Notes: generated by a model from the sequence alone, not told the origin. DNA of 64,000 nucleotides from Pseudomonas oryzihabitans (GCF_006384975.1 NZ_CP021645.1:3004001-3068000); one strand, 5' to 3'; counted from the stretch's first letter, positions 52,868 to 61,829 are shown. Numbers and translations: made by a program.

Positions 52868-54370
52868 GTGACCCGCCCCGCGACCGTCAAGCCCGATAAT
52901 TTCTTCCTGCTGATCTACCGAGCCCTGCGCCAGCGTCGTGTGCCGGTGGCCTTGCGCATCGTTTCCCACAGTCTGCTCCTGGTCGCCGCCGCCCTGGTGA
53001 TCTATGCCGGCATTATGAGCGTGCAATTCCGCCATGCCATGCAGCAGCAGGCCGACGCCGTCGGCCAGAGCCTGGTGACCCAGACCGCCAACTCCGCCGC
53101 CGAATTGCTGGTGGCCAACGACAACCTCAGCCTCAACGTGCTGCTGAGCAATCTGGCGCGCAATCCGCTGGTCGCCCATGCCGCGGTCTACAGCCCCGAC
53201 AACCGGGTGCTGGCCGAATCCGGCACCCGCCCGAGCCAGGGTCTGCTGACCGCCACCGACGGCATCTACAGCACGCCGATCCGCTTCCAGGATGTCACCG
53301 CCGGTCAGGTCCGCCTGGCGCTGGACATGAATCAGTTCCAGCAGCCGATGATGATCAGCCTGCAGAACATGGGCCTGCTCGGCCTCATCCTCCTGGCGCT
53401 GACGCTGATCCTCAGCCTGCGCCTGGGTCGGCAGCTGTCCACTCCGCTGCTGGAGCTGCGCGTCTGGCTACGGGATCCCGACGATCCGGCGCCGGGCGCC
53501 GGGCGCCTCGACGAACTGGGCGACCTCGCGCGCCAGCTGCAGAGCCGGCTGGTACCGCCCAAGCCGCCCAAGGCGGAAACCGCCGAAGACGACGATCCCT
53601 TCGCCGATGAGCAGGGTGGCCTCAGCGTCAAGCCGCCGCCCGCGCGCAAGGCCGCCAGCGCCAAGCCGGCCGCCCGCAAGCCGGTCGCGGCGGCGCAGCC
53701 GGAAGCTGACGAACTGGACGCCGACGCCTTCGCCGACCTGGTCCCCGACTCCTTCACCGAACCGCCGGCCACCCCGGCTCCGGCGATACCCACCGAGCCC
53801 GACATCGTCACCTCCGCCGTATTGGCGATCCAGCTCGGTGCCCAGGACCAGCTCAGCCGGCTGCCACGCAGTCGCCTCGAACAGTTGCTCGAACGCTATC
53901 GCGACTGCCTACAGCAGGCTACCGAGCTCTACGACGGGGAATTGCACACGCTCAAGGACGGCGGTAGCCTGATCCTCTTCCACGAGCGCAGCGATGACGA
54001 CGACTACCTGACTCGCGCCCTCTGCTGCGGCGAGATCATGCGTGCCCTGGGTCACGCCCTGCAGGTGGAAGTGGTCGGCAGCGGTGCAACCCTGCAGCTG
54101 CAGTTGGGTCTGACCCAAGGCGAACGACTCGCTGGCCTGGAGCTTGCCCAATTGCTGGACAACACCACCGTACGCAATGCCCAGGCGCTGAGCCGCCACA
54201 GTCGCAACCTGCTGCTGGTCGAGCAGAGCATCGCCGAGGACGAACTGCTGCGTAAGCGCGCCCGTATCCGCACCATCGCCAGCCCGGCCGGTGCCAGCTG
54301 CGTGGAGCGCCTTCTGGAACCCTACTCCGCGACGCTGGAGCGTCATCTGGTCCGGCTCGAGGCGCGTTAA
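52868..54370 (+). CDS. AhpA/SMP-type two-TM protein with cyclase-like C-terminus
   Basis: 500 residues. TM1 ~32-51, an extracytoplasmic region ~52-165, TM2 ~168-185; this half resembles the SMP/YtjB/AhpA family found beside serB in E. coli. A Pro/Ala/Glu-rich linker (~228-312) leads to residues ~313-455 whose strand-helix pattern (SAVLAIQL..., LLERYRDCLQQATELYDGELHTLKDGGSLILFH) resembles a class III nucleotide cyclase fold without the metal-binding aspartates, so probably a degenerate sensor domain. GTG start at 52868. Followed 21 bases later by the MORN/caspase-like gene, likely one operon. Confidence 0.7.
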   Translation: MTRPATVKPDNFFLLIYRALRQRRVPVALRIVSHSLLLVAAALVIYAGIMSVQFRHAMQQQADAVGQSLVTQTANSAAELLVANDNLSLNVLLSNLARNPLVAHAAVYSPDNRVLAESGTRPSQGLLTATDGIYSTPIRFQDVTAGQVRLALDMNQFQQPMMISLQNMGLLGLILLALTLILSLRLGRQLSTPLLELRVWLRDPDDPAPGAGRLDELGDLARQLQSRLVPPKPPKAETAEDDDPFADEQGGLSVKPPPARKAASAKPAARKPVAAAQPEADELDADAFADLVPDSFTEPPATPAPAIPTEPDIVTSAVLAIQLGAQDQLSRLPRSRLEQLLERYRDCLQQATELYDGELHTLKDGGSLILFHERSDDDDYLTRALCCGEIMRALGHALQVEVVGSGATLQLQLGLTQGERLAGLELAQLLDNTTVRNAQALSRHSRNLLLVEQSIAEDELLRKRARIRTIASPAGASCVERLLEPYSATLERHLVRLEAR

Positions 54371-54391
54371 AGCGCCCGCCGGACCCCACCT

Positions 54392-55930
54392 ATGCGCGCC
54401 CTCCTGCTCCGTCTCGCCTTCGCCGCTCTCCTGCTGGTGGCCTCTGTCACCCAGGCGGCGCCCAACGTGAGCACCGTGAGGCTGCCCGATGGCGGGATCT
54501 ACACCGGCGAGATCGTCAGTGGCCTGCTCAACGGCAGCGGTCGCATCGAATGGCCCAACGGCAACTGGCTCAAGGGCCGCTTCAAGGACGGCCTGGCCGA
54601 GGGACCCGGCGAACAGCAATTCGCCGACGGCACCTACTACCAGGGCACCTTCCGCCGCGGCCTCTATCATGGCCAGGGCAATCTGATCAGCAGCAGCGGC
54701 TGGGAATATCACGGCAGCTTCGTCAACGGCCGCATGCAGGGCCAAGGCTCCAAGCTCGACAGCGACGGCACCCAGACCATCGGCACCTTCAACGACGGCC
54801 ACCTCAATGGCGTCGGCCAATGGCAGGAACCGGGTGGCGACCGCTACGACGGCGAATTCGTCGACGACCAGTTCGAGGGAGCCGGTGTCTATCGCAGCGC
54901 TGGCGGCGATCTCTGGCGTGGCCGTTTCTCCGCTGGCGAGCTGACCGGCAATGGTGAATTCGTCGGCGACGACGGTAGCCAGTACCACGGCGGCTTCCGC
55001 AACTGGAAATTCGACGGCCCAGGCGTGCTCACCAACAACGATGGCAGCGTCTACCGGGGCAATTTCGCCGACGGCGTCTACGCCGGCATGGGCGTGCTGA
55101 CCCGCGTCGACGGTCAAGTCGAACGCGGTCTCTGGGAAGGCGGCAAGCGCATCCGCGATGATCAGGGCCAGTACATCGCCGATCCCCTGGAGCTCACCTT
55201 GCTCGACGAGGGCAAGATACTGGACCGGGAACTGCAACAGGTCCCGGCCTCCACGCCCGCCCCCGAACTCTACGGCCTGGTCCTGGCCGGCGATGGCAAC
55301 CAGGGTGTGTTCCAGCGCGAAGCCAACTACGTCGCCAACTTCATGACCACCACCTGGGGCGCGCGTGACGTCATTCGCCTGATCAACGCCAAGAACTTCC
55401 GCAGCGATCACCCACTGGCCACCCGCGAGAATCTCTACCAGAGCATCCAGACCCTGGCCCAGCGCACCGGTCCGGAAGACCTCATCGTCCTCTACCTGAC
55501 CAGCCACGGCTCGGCGGACCACCAATTGGTGCTCGACCAACCCGGGCTGGATCTCTCCAGCCTGCCGGCGGCGGAACTCGGGCGCCTGCTCGCGCCCCTG
55601 CGCGGCCGGGATAAGGTGGTCATCGTCTCCAGTTGCTACAGTGGCGGCTTCATCCCCCAACTGCAGGACGACCACACCATGGTGATCACCGCCTCCAAGG
55701 CCGATCGCACGTCCTTCGGCTGTACCGACGAAGCCGACTTCACCTATTTCGGCCGTGCCCTGTTCGGCGAAGCCTTCCAGCACACCGACGATCCCGAGCA
55801 GGCCTTCCAGCGCGCCCGCGAAACCGTCGCCGTACGCGAGAAGGCCGAGGGTTTCGATCCTTCCGAGCCGCAGATCTGGGCCCCGCCCGCCGTGCTGCAG
55901 AAATGGCGCGCCTGGCGCGCGAGTCGCTGA
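54392..55930 (+). CDS. Exported MORN-repeat protein with C13/caspase-like peptidase domain
   Basis: 512 residues with a signal peptide (~1-22, LLLVASVTQAA). Nine MORN-type repeats run from ~37 to ~245 (pattern Y-x-G-x-F-x(2)-G-x(3)-G-x-G), followed by a peptidase-like domain. YLTSHGS gives His372 and VIVSSCYSGGF gives Cys415, the His/Cys dyad of legumain/caspase-fold (clan CD) peptidases. Cys415 is followed by Tyr-Ser-Gly-Gly-Phe, as in the family. It would act in the periplasm or outside. Substrate unknown; no partner pro-domain is seen. 21 bases after the AhpA/SMP-type gene. Confidence 0.82.
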   Translation: MRALLLRLAFAALLLVASVTQAAPNVSTVRLPDGGIYTGEIVSGLLNGSGRIEWPNGNWLKGRFKDGLAEGPGEQQFADGTYYQGTFRRGLYHGQGNLISSSGWEYHGSFVNGRMQGQGSKLDSDGTQTIGTFNDGHLNGVGQWQEPGGDRYDGEFVDDQFEGAGVYRSAGGDLWRGRFSAGELTGNGEFVGDDGSQYHGGFRNWKFDGPGVLTNNDGSVYRGNFADGVYAGMGVLTRVDGQVERGLWEGGKRIRDDQGQYIADPLELTLLDEGKILDRELQQVPASTPAPELYGLVLAGDGNQGVFQREANYVANFMTTTWGARDVIRLINAKNFRSDHPLATRENLYQSIQTLAQRTGPEDLIVLYLTSHGSADHQLVLDQPGLDLSSLPAAELGRLLAPLRGRDKVVIVSSCYSGGFIPQLQDDHTMVITASKADRTSFGCTDEADFTYFGRALFGEAFQHTDDPEQAFQRARETVAVREKAEGFDPSEPQIWAPPAVLQKWRAWRASR

Positions 55931-56019
55931 GTGCCACTCTTGCCAGTGCCCCTGACGAACAACCGGAACGCCTGCGGTCCAATTCGGCATGAGCGGCCGC
56001 CGCTACCTAGGAGAGCCCC

Positions 56020-56661
56020 GTGTACCTGACGCCCCAGCATGCCCTCATCGCCGGCGCCACTGGCCTGACCGGTGAACACCTGCTCGATCGTCTCCTCAAC
56101 GAGCCGACGGTACCGCGGGTGTTGGCCCCGACGCGCCGCCCGCTGGCGGAACACGCCCGCCTGGACAACCCGGTCGGCGATCTCAACAGCCTGCTACCCA
56201 CGCTGCAGGGCCCGCTGGACGTGGCCTTCTGTTGCCTGGGCACGACCCTGAAGCAGGCCGGGTCCGAAGCGGCCTTTCGCGCGGTGGACTTCGGCCTGCC
56301 GCTGGCGGTGGGCCAACGCGCCCTGGAACTGGGTGCCCGCCACTACGTGGTAGTCAGCGCCATCGGTGCCGATCCGCAGTCCTCGATCTTCTACAACAGG
56401 GTCAAGGGTGAACTGGAGGAGGCCTTGCGTGGCCAAGGCTGGACACAATTGACCCTGGCGCGGCCATCCCTGCTGATCGGTCAGCGCCAGGAAGAGCGAT
56501 TGGGTGAACGCCTCGCCGCGCCCCTGTCGCAATGGCTACCGGGCAAATGGCATGGTATCGAAGCCACGGTCCTGGCCCGCGCACTGTGGCGCCTGGCCCT
56601 GGAAGAAAGCCAGGGCGTCCGGGTGGTGGAGTCGGACGAATTGCGCAAGCTGGGGCGCTGA
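56020..56661 (+). CDS. Atypical SDR/NAD(P)-binding protein (HTATIP2/YraR-like)
   Basis: 213 residues with an N-terminal Rossmann motif [17 protein letters not shown]. Segments [46 protein letters not shown] (a Tyr/Ser-x-Lys-like site, YNRVKG) and [15 protein letters not shown] are typical of the atypical SDR group related to HTATIP2. GTG start at 56020 with AGGAG upstream; no closer ATG. Substrate unknown. Convergent with the LysR gene across a repeat-rich gap. Confidence 0.85.
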   Translation: MYLTPQHALIAGATGLTGEHLLDRLLNEPTVPRVLAPTRRPLAEHARLDNPVGDLNSLLPTLQGPLDVAFCCLGTTLKQAGSEAAFRAVDFGLPLAVGQRALELGARHYVVVSAIGADPQSSIFYNRVKGELEEALRGQGWTQLTLARPSLLIGQRQEERLGERLAAPLSQWLPGKWHGIEATVLARALWRLALEESQGVRVVESDELRKLGR

Positions 56662-56693
56662 AGGCTCACGCGACGCCGCCGAAACGAAACCAC

Positions 56694-56834
56694 AGCGCGG
56701 CCGCTCCTACGGACCACTGTAGGTTGGGTTGAGCGCAGCGAAGCCCCAACATTCCTCGGGTGCCGGCAATGTTGGGCTTCGACGATAGAGCCGTCTCAAC
56801 CCAACCTACGCCCCGTCGCCGCCATGGCCGCGAT
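56694..56834. repeat. Nested repeat: split REP around an inverted GTAGGTTGGG element
   Basis: Half REP arm GCGCGGCCGCTCCTAC at ~56696-56710 and half REP arm GCCATGGCCGCGATC at ~56820-56834 flank an inverted repeat with arms 56719-56750 (GTAGGTTGGGTTGAGCGCAG...) and 56771-56809 (...CTCAACCCAACCTAC). The inner element is the second repeat family also at 10433-10463. It looks like one repeat inserted into the loop of the other. Confidence 0.8.
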
Positions 56835-56892
56835 CCTTTCTGGATACACCCGCGCCGATATCGCGAGCGCAACCAGGCAATGTCCCTCGTTC

Positions 56893-57828
56893 TTACGCCG
56901 GCCTTGCCAGCACCATCTGATCGGCTTCCTGCACCAGCCAATCATGCAGGGCGCGCAGCCGTGGATCAGCCAGGGCGCCCTGGGCATAGAGCAGCATGTA
57001 TCTCTTCTGCGCCGGCACCGCACGGCCGAACGGCGGAATCACCAGCACGCCACGCGCCAGTTCGTCGGTGATCAGGGCGCGCCGGGCGATGGCCACGCCC
57101 ATGCCGGCAATGGCCGCCTCGATGGTCAGGTGATTGCGATTGAAGGTGTGCCCGCGCCGGACATCCAAGGCGGGTGCGCCGATGCTGGCGAGGTAGAACT
57201 CCCACTCGGCGTATTCATAGCTGCCGCGCCAGGCGGTGATGTCGTGCAGCAGCGGATAGAACTCCAGATCCTCCGCGCGCTCCAGCGGCGGTCGCCCCTG
57301 CAGCAGGCCCGGCGCACAGACCGGAAAGATCTCTTCTTCCATCAACGGTGTCGAGGCCAGCCCGGGATAGCTGCCGTCGTTGAGGTCGATGGCCAGATCG
57401 AATTCACCCTCGCGCAGCGACCAGCTGCTGTCTTCGGCCACCAGCCGCAACTGCAGGTCCGGAAAGCGCTCCTGCAGCAGCGGCAAACGCGGCGTCAGCC
57501 ATTTGCCGAGGAACGAGGGAATCGACCTGAGCCGCACCACCCCGCCGAATTGCCCGGCATTGAGCCGCCGCAACTCGGCGTCGATCAGCCCATAGGCCTG
57601 ATTCAGGGTGGTCGCCAACCGCTGCCCCTCGGCGGTCAGTTCCAGGCCGCGGGCCACGCGATGGAACAGCTTGAAGCCCAGGCGCTCTTCCAGCTGGCGC
57701 ATCTGCTGGCTGATGGCCCCCGGCGTCACATGCAGCTCTTCGGCGCAGCGCGTGAAGGAGAGATGTCGGGCGGCGCAGGCGAAGACCTGCAGCCAAGCCT
57801 GGGTTTGGGCGTTGAGGATCCGGCTCAT
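56893..57828 (-). CDS. LysR-type regulator divergent from sdaA (GcvA/AmpR-like)
   Basis: Transcription regulator, 311 residues. Winged helix at ~10-65 with TRCAEELHVTPGAISQQMRQLEERLGFKLFHR, the form typical of the GcvA/AmpR branch; the C-terminal two-lobed co-inducer domain occupies ~95-300. It is divergent from sdaA across ~126 bases that contain an inverted repeat CTAA-N8-TTAG, so control of serine deamination is probable. Inducer unknown. Confidence 0.88.
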   Translation of the reverse strand: MSRILNAQTQAWLQVFACAARHLSFTRCAEELHVTPGAISQQMRQLEERLGFKLFHRVARGLELTAEGQRLATTLNQAYGLIDAELRRLNAGQFGGVVRLRSIPSFLGKWLTPRLPLLQERFPDLQLRLVAEDSSWSLREGEFDLAIDLNDGSYPGLASTPLMEEEIFPVCAPGLLQGRPPLERAEDLEFYPLLHDITAWRGSYEYAEWEFYLASIGAPALDVRRGHTFNRNHLTIEAAIAGMGVAIARRALITDELARGVLVIPPFGRAVPAQKRYMLLYAQGALADPRLRALHDWLVQEADQMVLARPA

Positions 57829-57840
57829 CGATGAGTTCCG

Positions 57841-57856
57841 CTAAAGGATCGCTTAG
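57841..57856. promoter_or_regulatory. Candidate operator for the LysR-type regulator
   Basis: CTAAAGGATCGCTTAG, an inverted repeat CTAA-N8-TTAG lying 12 bases upstream of the LysR start and ~100 bases upstream of sdaA. GcvA-branch regulators favour CTAA-type half sites. Confidence 0.45.
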
Positions 57857-57954
57857 AAGCTTTCGTTTGTGCGAGAGGGCGGCTAATCACCACTATGAGC
57901 CATCCGCCGGCACCCTGTCTGGCGCCCATTCAAGCTCACCTTGGGATTATCGTC

Positions 57955-59331
57955 ATGGCCATCAGCGTCTTCGACCTGTTCAAAATCGGCGTGGGTCCGT
58001 CCAGCTCCCATACCGTGGGACCGATGCGGGCCGGTGCCCTCTTCGCCCAGCGCCTGGTCGACGAAGGCCTGCTGGAGCAGGTCAAGCGCGTCGAGGTGCG
58101 CCTTTACGGCTCGCTGTCGGCTACCGGCGTCGGCCATGGCACCGATCGCGCCACCCTGATCGGCCTGATGGGCGAATGGCCGGACCGGGTCGACCCCGCC
58201 GCCGTGGAACCGCGAATCGAAGTCCTGCGCAACGAGCGCAAGCTAATGCTCGCCGGTACCCAGCCGATCAATTTCGATTGGCAGGAAGACATGCTGCTGC
58301 TGGACGAGAACCTGCCCTACCACCCCAATGCCATGACCCTGACTGCCTTTGGCGCCACCGGTGAAGTGGCCGAAGCCACCTACTACTCCGTCGGCGGCGG
58401 CTTCGTGGTGGACGCCGAGCAGGCCGCCAGCGGCGTACTGGACAGCGACACCACCGAATTGCCCTACGAATTCTCCAGCGGCGCCGAGCTGCTGCACCTG
58501 TGCCGCAGCCATGGCCTGGGCGTAGCCGAACTGATGCTGGCGAACGAAAAGAGCTGGCGCTCCGAGGAAGAGATCCGCAGTGGTCTGTTGCGCATCTGGA
58601 ACGTCATGCGCGAGTGCGTCGATAACGGCCTGCGCAACGAAGGCATCCTGCCCGGTGGCCTCAAGGTACGTCGGCGCGCCGCACGCCTGCACCAGAGTCT
58701 GCAGGCCATCGGCAAGCCCAACGTCATCGGCTCCACCCTTTCCGCCATGGAATGGGTCAACCTCTTCGCCCTGGCGGTGAACGAGGAAAACGCCGCCGGC
58801 GGACGCATGGTCACCGCCCCCACCAACGGTGCGGCCGGCATCATCCCGGCGGTGCTGATGTACTACATGAAATTCAACCCCGACGCCTGCGACGACGACG
58901 TGGTGCGCTTCATGCTCGCCGCCGCCGCCGTTGGCATCCTGTGCAAGAAGAACGCTTCCATCTCAGGGGCCGAAGTAGGCTGCCAGGGTGAAGTCGGTTC
59001 GGCCTGCGCCATGGCCGCCGCCGGCCTCGCTGAGGTGCTGGGGGCCAGCCCCGCGCAGCTGGAAAACGCCGCCGAAATCGGCCTGGAACACAACCTGGGC
59101 CTGACCTGCGACCCAGTAGGTGGGCTGGTGCAGGTGCCCTGCATCGAGCGCAACGCCATCGCCGCGGTCAAGGCGATCAACGCCGCCCAGATGGCGCTAC
59201 GGGGCGACGGCGAACACTTCATCTCCCTCGACCAGGTGATCCGCACCATGAAGGAAACCGGCGCGGACATGCACGACAAATACAAGGAAACCTCGCGCGG
59301 CGGCCTGGCGGTTACCTTCGTGGAGTGTTGA
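57955..59331 (+). CDS. sdaA: L-serine dehydratase (L-serine ammonia-lyase)
   Basis: [4Fe-4S] enzyme turning L-serine into pyruvate and ammonia, 458 residues, the single-chain form. [22 protein letters not shown] is the N-terminal signature; cluster Cys residues lie in [16 protein letters not shown] and [15 protein letters not shown]. Start at 57955 ([12 protein letters not shown]); an upstream in-frame ATG at 57895 falls in the LysR-sdaA regulatory gap. Confidence 0.95.
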   Translation: MAISVFDLFKIGVGPSSSHTVGPMRAGALFAQRLVDEGLLEQVKRVEVRLYGSLSATGVGHGTDRATLIGLMGEWPDRVDPAAVEPRIEVLRNERKLMLAGTQPINFDWQEDMLLLDENLPYHPNAMTLTAFGATGEVAEATYYSVGGGFVVDAEQAASGVLDSDTTELPYEFSSGAELLHLCRSHGLGVAELMLANEKSWRSEEEIRSGLLRIWNVMRECVDNGLRNEGILPGGLKVRRRAARLHQSLQAIGKPNVIGSTLSAMEWVNLFALAVNEENAAGGRMVTAPTNGAAGIIPAVLMYYMKFNPDACDDDVVRFMLAAAAVGILCKKNASISGAEVGCQGEVGSACAMAAAGLAEVLGASPAQLENAAEIGLEHNLGLTCDPVGGLVQVPCIERNAIAAVKAINAAQMALRGDGEHFISLDQVIRTMKETGADMHDKYKETSRGGLAVTFVEC

Positions 59332-59394
59332 GTCGGTCTTGACGAAAGCGGAGCGGATTGTCGAGAGTCGGGCTTTGCCATCAAAGGAATGCCC

Positions 59395-59871
59395 ATGAGC
59401 CTCGAATCCGTCCGCCAGCATCTCGCCCTTATCGCGCCTGACCTCGAGGTCGTCGAGGCGCAGACCAGTACTGCGACCGTAGCCCTGGCTGCAGCGGCTC
59501 ATGGCGTGGAGCCGGGACGGATCGCCAAGACCCTGGGTTTGAAGGTGGGCGATCAGCAACTGCTGCTGGTCGCACGGGGCGATGCCCGGCTGGATAACCG
59601 CAAGCTGAAGGCGACCTTCGGTGGCAAGGCCAAGCTGCTCGATGCCGCCACCGTGGAAGGCCTTACCGGGCACCCGGTGGGGGGTGTCTGCCCCTTCGGA
59701 CTGGCCACGCCGCTGCCGGTCTATTGCGATGTGTCCATCAAGGCCTTCGACGAGGTGCTACCGGCGGCGGGCGCCACCCATAGCATGGTGCGCCTCACGC
59801 CGGAGCGGCTGGCGGCCCTGACCGAGGCGCGCTGGGTGGATGTCTGCGAATTGAGCGATCAGCGCAGCTGA
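59395..59871 (+). CDS. YbaK/EbsC-family aminoacyl-tRNA deacylase
   Basis: Prolyl-tRNA editing-like fold, 158 residues. The conserved Lys lies in GRIAKTLGLKV, and GGKAKLLDAATVEGLTGHPVGGVCPFGLA contains the GxxPGG(V)-like loop. Likely hydrolyses mischarged tRNA; the specific substrate is not readable from sequence. ATG at 59395 chosen over the ATG six bases upstream because AAAGGA at 59383-59388 then has normal spacing. It overlaps the small membrane gene's 3' end on the opposite strand by 13 bases. Confidence 0.9.
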   Translation: MSLESVRQHLALIAPDLEVVEAQTSTATVALAAAAHGVEPGRIAKTLGLKVGDQQLLLVARGDARLDNRKLKATFGGKAKLLDAATVEGLTGHPVGGVCPFGLATPLPVYCDVSIKAFDEVLPAAGATHSMVRLTPERLAALTEARWVDVCELSDQRS

Positions 59872-59987
59872 TCGTTCTTCTCCACGTCGCGGCGGTCCTT
59901 GTTCAGGACGACGCAGGCGTAGTAGCCACTGCCGAGCAGGATGAGTGCGAGCAGGCTGAAGAGAATCATGAAGATACCATCGTCCAT
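59859..59987 (-). CDS. Small single-TM membrane protein, 42 residues
   Basis: ATG at 59987, stop at 59859. The protein begins MDDGIFMILFSLLALILLGS, a TM helix from about residue 5 to 28, then a charged cytoplasmic tail with Asn-Lys-Asp-Arg-Arg-Asp and Glu-Lys-Asn-Asp. A strong GGAGG lies 6 bases before the ATG, and the gene is followed by the convergent YbaK-like gene, which it overlaps by 13 bases. Short, hydrophobic with a basic/acidic tail, it resembles known bacterial small membrane proteins that attach to larger complexes. I do not recognise a family. Confidence 0.72.
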   Translation of the reverse strand: MDDGIFMILFSLLALILLGSGYYACVVLNKDRRDVEKNDQLR

Positions 59988-60132
59988 GGCTGCCTCCGTG
60001 GGATGCCAGAAAGGGATGGATAAAGCTTAGGCTTCCGGGCGCCAGTGTTACAGCAGCAGGTAGACACATGAAAAACCGGATCAGATGGCCGGTGCCTCGC
60101 TATAGTGAGGGTCTCCCCTGCCCCGGCCCCGC

Positions 60133-61536
60133 ATGAAGCGCTACGAGAAATTCGCCGACCAGCTCGCCACCCTGATGACCACCGGCGTCCTCACGCCCGG
60201 TGAACGCCTGCCGTCGGTACGCAGCGCCAGCCGGACCCATGGCATCAGCCCGTCCACGGTGTTCCAGGCCTATTACCTGCTGGAAAGTCGCGGGCTGATC
60301 GAGGCGCGGGAACGTTCCGGCTATTTCGTCCGCGAACCCGCGCGGTCGCACGACGCGGCACCAGTGCTGGCGCCGCTGGAAGGCACCGAGGTGGCGGTGA
60401 GCGACCTGGTGTACTCGGTGCTGCAATCCTTGCAGGACCCGGACATCGTGCCCTTCGGCTCGGCCTTTCCCAGCCCGGATCTCTTTCCCCTGGCACGGTT
60501 GGCCCGCAGCATGGCCCATGGCCTGCGCGACCTGCCCGCCCACGACCTTACCGCCTACGTCACCCCCGGGCACCCCGAGCTGCGCCGACAGATCGCCCGG
60601 CGCTATGGCCTGGCCGGGATGCCCGACGTCGGTGAAGAACTGGTGATCACCCATGGCGCTCTGGAAGCCCTCAACCTGGGGCTGCAGAGCCTGACCCGGC
60701 CCGGCGATCTGGTGGCGGTGGAAAGCCCGGCCTTCTACGCCAGTCTGCAGGTGCTGGAGCGGCTGCAACTCAAGGCGGTGGAGATTCCGGTCGATCCCGA
60801 ACGCGGCCTGAACGTGGATGCCTTGGCAGAGGCCCTTGGCCGTCTGCCGATCAAGGCCTGCTGGTTCATGAGCGGCCTGCAGAATCCCACCGGAGTCAGT
60901 CTCGACGACCGCGCCCAGCAGCGACTCTACGGCCTGCTGCAACGCCATCAGGTGCCACTGCTGGAAGACGACGTCTACGCCGAACTCTACAGCGGCAGCG
61001 AACCGCATCGACCGATCAAGCGCTTCGACAGCGAAGGCCTGGTGCTGCACTGCGGCTCCTTTTCCAAGTGCCTGGCGCCCGGCTACCGCATCGGCTGGAT
61101 CGCCGCCGGACGCCAGGCCGGCGCCGTCGCCCGGCTGCGCCTGATGACCACCATCACCCCCTCGATGCCGGCCCAGGCCGCCCTGGCGGATTATCTGCAG
61201 CACGGTGGCTACGATCGCCATCTGCGCCGGCTGCGGCTGGCTCTCGACCGCCAGCGCCAGGCCATGCTGGCTGCGGCGCGCCGCTATTTTCCCGCGGAAA
61301 CCAGGATCAGCCGGCCCCAGGGCGGTTACTTCCTTTGGTTCGAGCTGCCCGCTCAGGTGGACAGCCTGGCGCTCTATCGTCAGGCCCTGGCCGAGGGCAT
61401 CAGCCTGGCGCCGGGGCCGATCTTTTCCGCGCAGCAGGGCTTTCGCCACTGCATCAGACTCAATTGCGGGCCCCCCTGGGACGCGCGCAGCGAGGCGGCC
61501 ATGGCCACGCTCGGTGAGTTGCTGAAGGCGTTCTAG
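60133..61536 (+). CDS. MocR-type GntR/aminotransferase transcription regulator
   Basis: 467 residues. N-terminal GntR winged helix (~5-68, LPSVRSASRTHGISPSTVFQAYYLLESRGLIE) joined to a fold-type I PLP aminotransferase-like domain (~100-467). The PLP Lys is in GSFSKCLAPGYRIGW; LQNPTGVSLDD, DVYAEL and RLNCG (carboxylate-binding Arg) are present, so PLP and an amino-acid-like effector probably bind. Regulated targets are unknown; MocR proteins often control vitamin B6 or amino acid genes. Convergent with the YceK-like gene, with a 4-base overlap. Confidence 0.92.
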   Translation: MKRYEKFADQLATLMTTGVLTPGERLPSVRSASRTHGISPSTVFQAYYLLESRGLIEARERSGYFVREPARSHDAAPVLAPLEGTEVAVSDLVYSVLQSLQDPDIVPFGSAFPSPDLFPLARLARSMAHGLRDLPAHDLTAYVTPGHPELRRQIARRYGLAGMPDVGEELVITHGALEALNLGLQSLTRPGDLVAVESPAFYASLQVLERLQLKAVEIPVDPERGLNVDALAEALGRLPIKACWFMSGLQNPTGVSLDDRAQQRLYGLLQRHQVPLLEDDVYAELYSGSEPHRPIKRFDSEGLVLHCGSFSKCLAPGYRIGWIAAGRQAGAVARLRLMTTITPSMPAQAALADYLQHGGYDRHLRRLRLALDRQRQAMLAAARRYFPAETRISRPQGGYFLWFELPAQVDSLALYRQALAEGISLAPGPIFSAQQGFRHCIRLNCGPPWDARSEAAMATLGELLKAF

Positions 61537-61829
61537 AGGCCGCCCCGCACGCTGCCACGTCCACCAATGGCGGCCGGCAGGGACAGCGGTAGCAGCAGGG
61601 TGTCGAGCAGGGCGCTGCCAGGCAGATCCAGCGCCGGCCAAGCCGGGGCTTCGGCGCCGAAGCGCTCTTGGGCGCAGCAACCGCCCTGCAGGGCATAGAG
61701 ATCCAGCCGGGTACCGGCATAGACCACCGGCGCACCGGGCTTGGCCGCGTCCAGGGTGCGCGCCGTGGCGCAGCCGCCGAGGGCCAGGACGGCCATCAGC
61801 AGCAGGCCGAGGCGCGAGGCCTTAGTCAT
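61533..61829 (-). CDS. YceK/YidQ-family lipoprotein
   Basis: 98 residues with a lipoprotein signal ending LALGGC (Cys20). The remainder, including [14 protein letters not shown] and [23 protein letters not shown], resembles the YceK/DUF1375 family of small lipoproteins of unknown function, typically [16 protein letters not shown]. It overlaps the ubiX stop by 8 bases. Confidence 0.85.
   Translation of the reverse strand: MTKASRLGLLLMAVLALGGCATARTLDAAKPGAPVVYAGTRLDLYALQGGCCAQERFGAEAPAWPALDLPGSALLDTLLLPLSLPAAIGGRGSVRGGL

Noticed and set aside
53909..55990. Minus-strand open frame of 693 codons opposite the MORN gene
   Set aside because: Antisense shadow of the repeats; regular Val/Ala/Glu pattern comes from the MORN codons.
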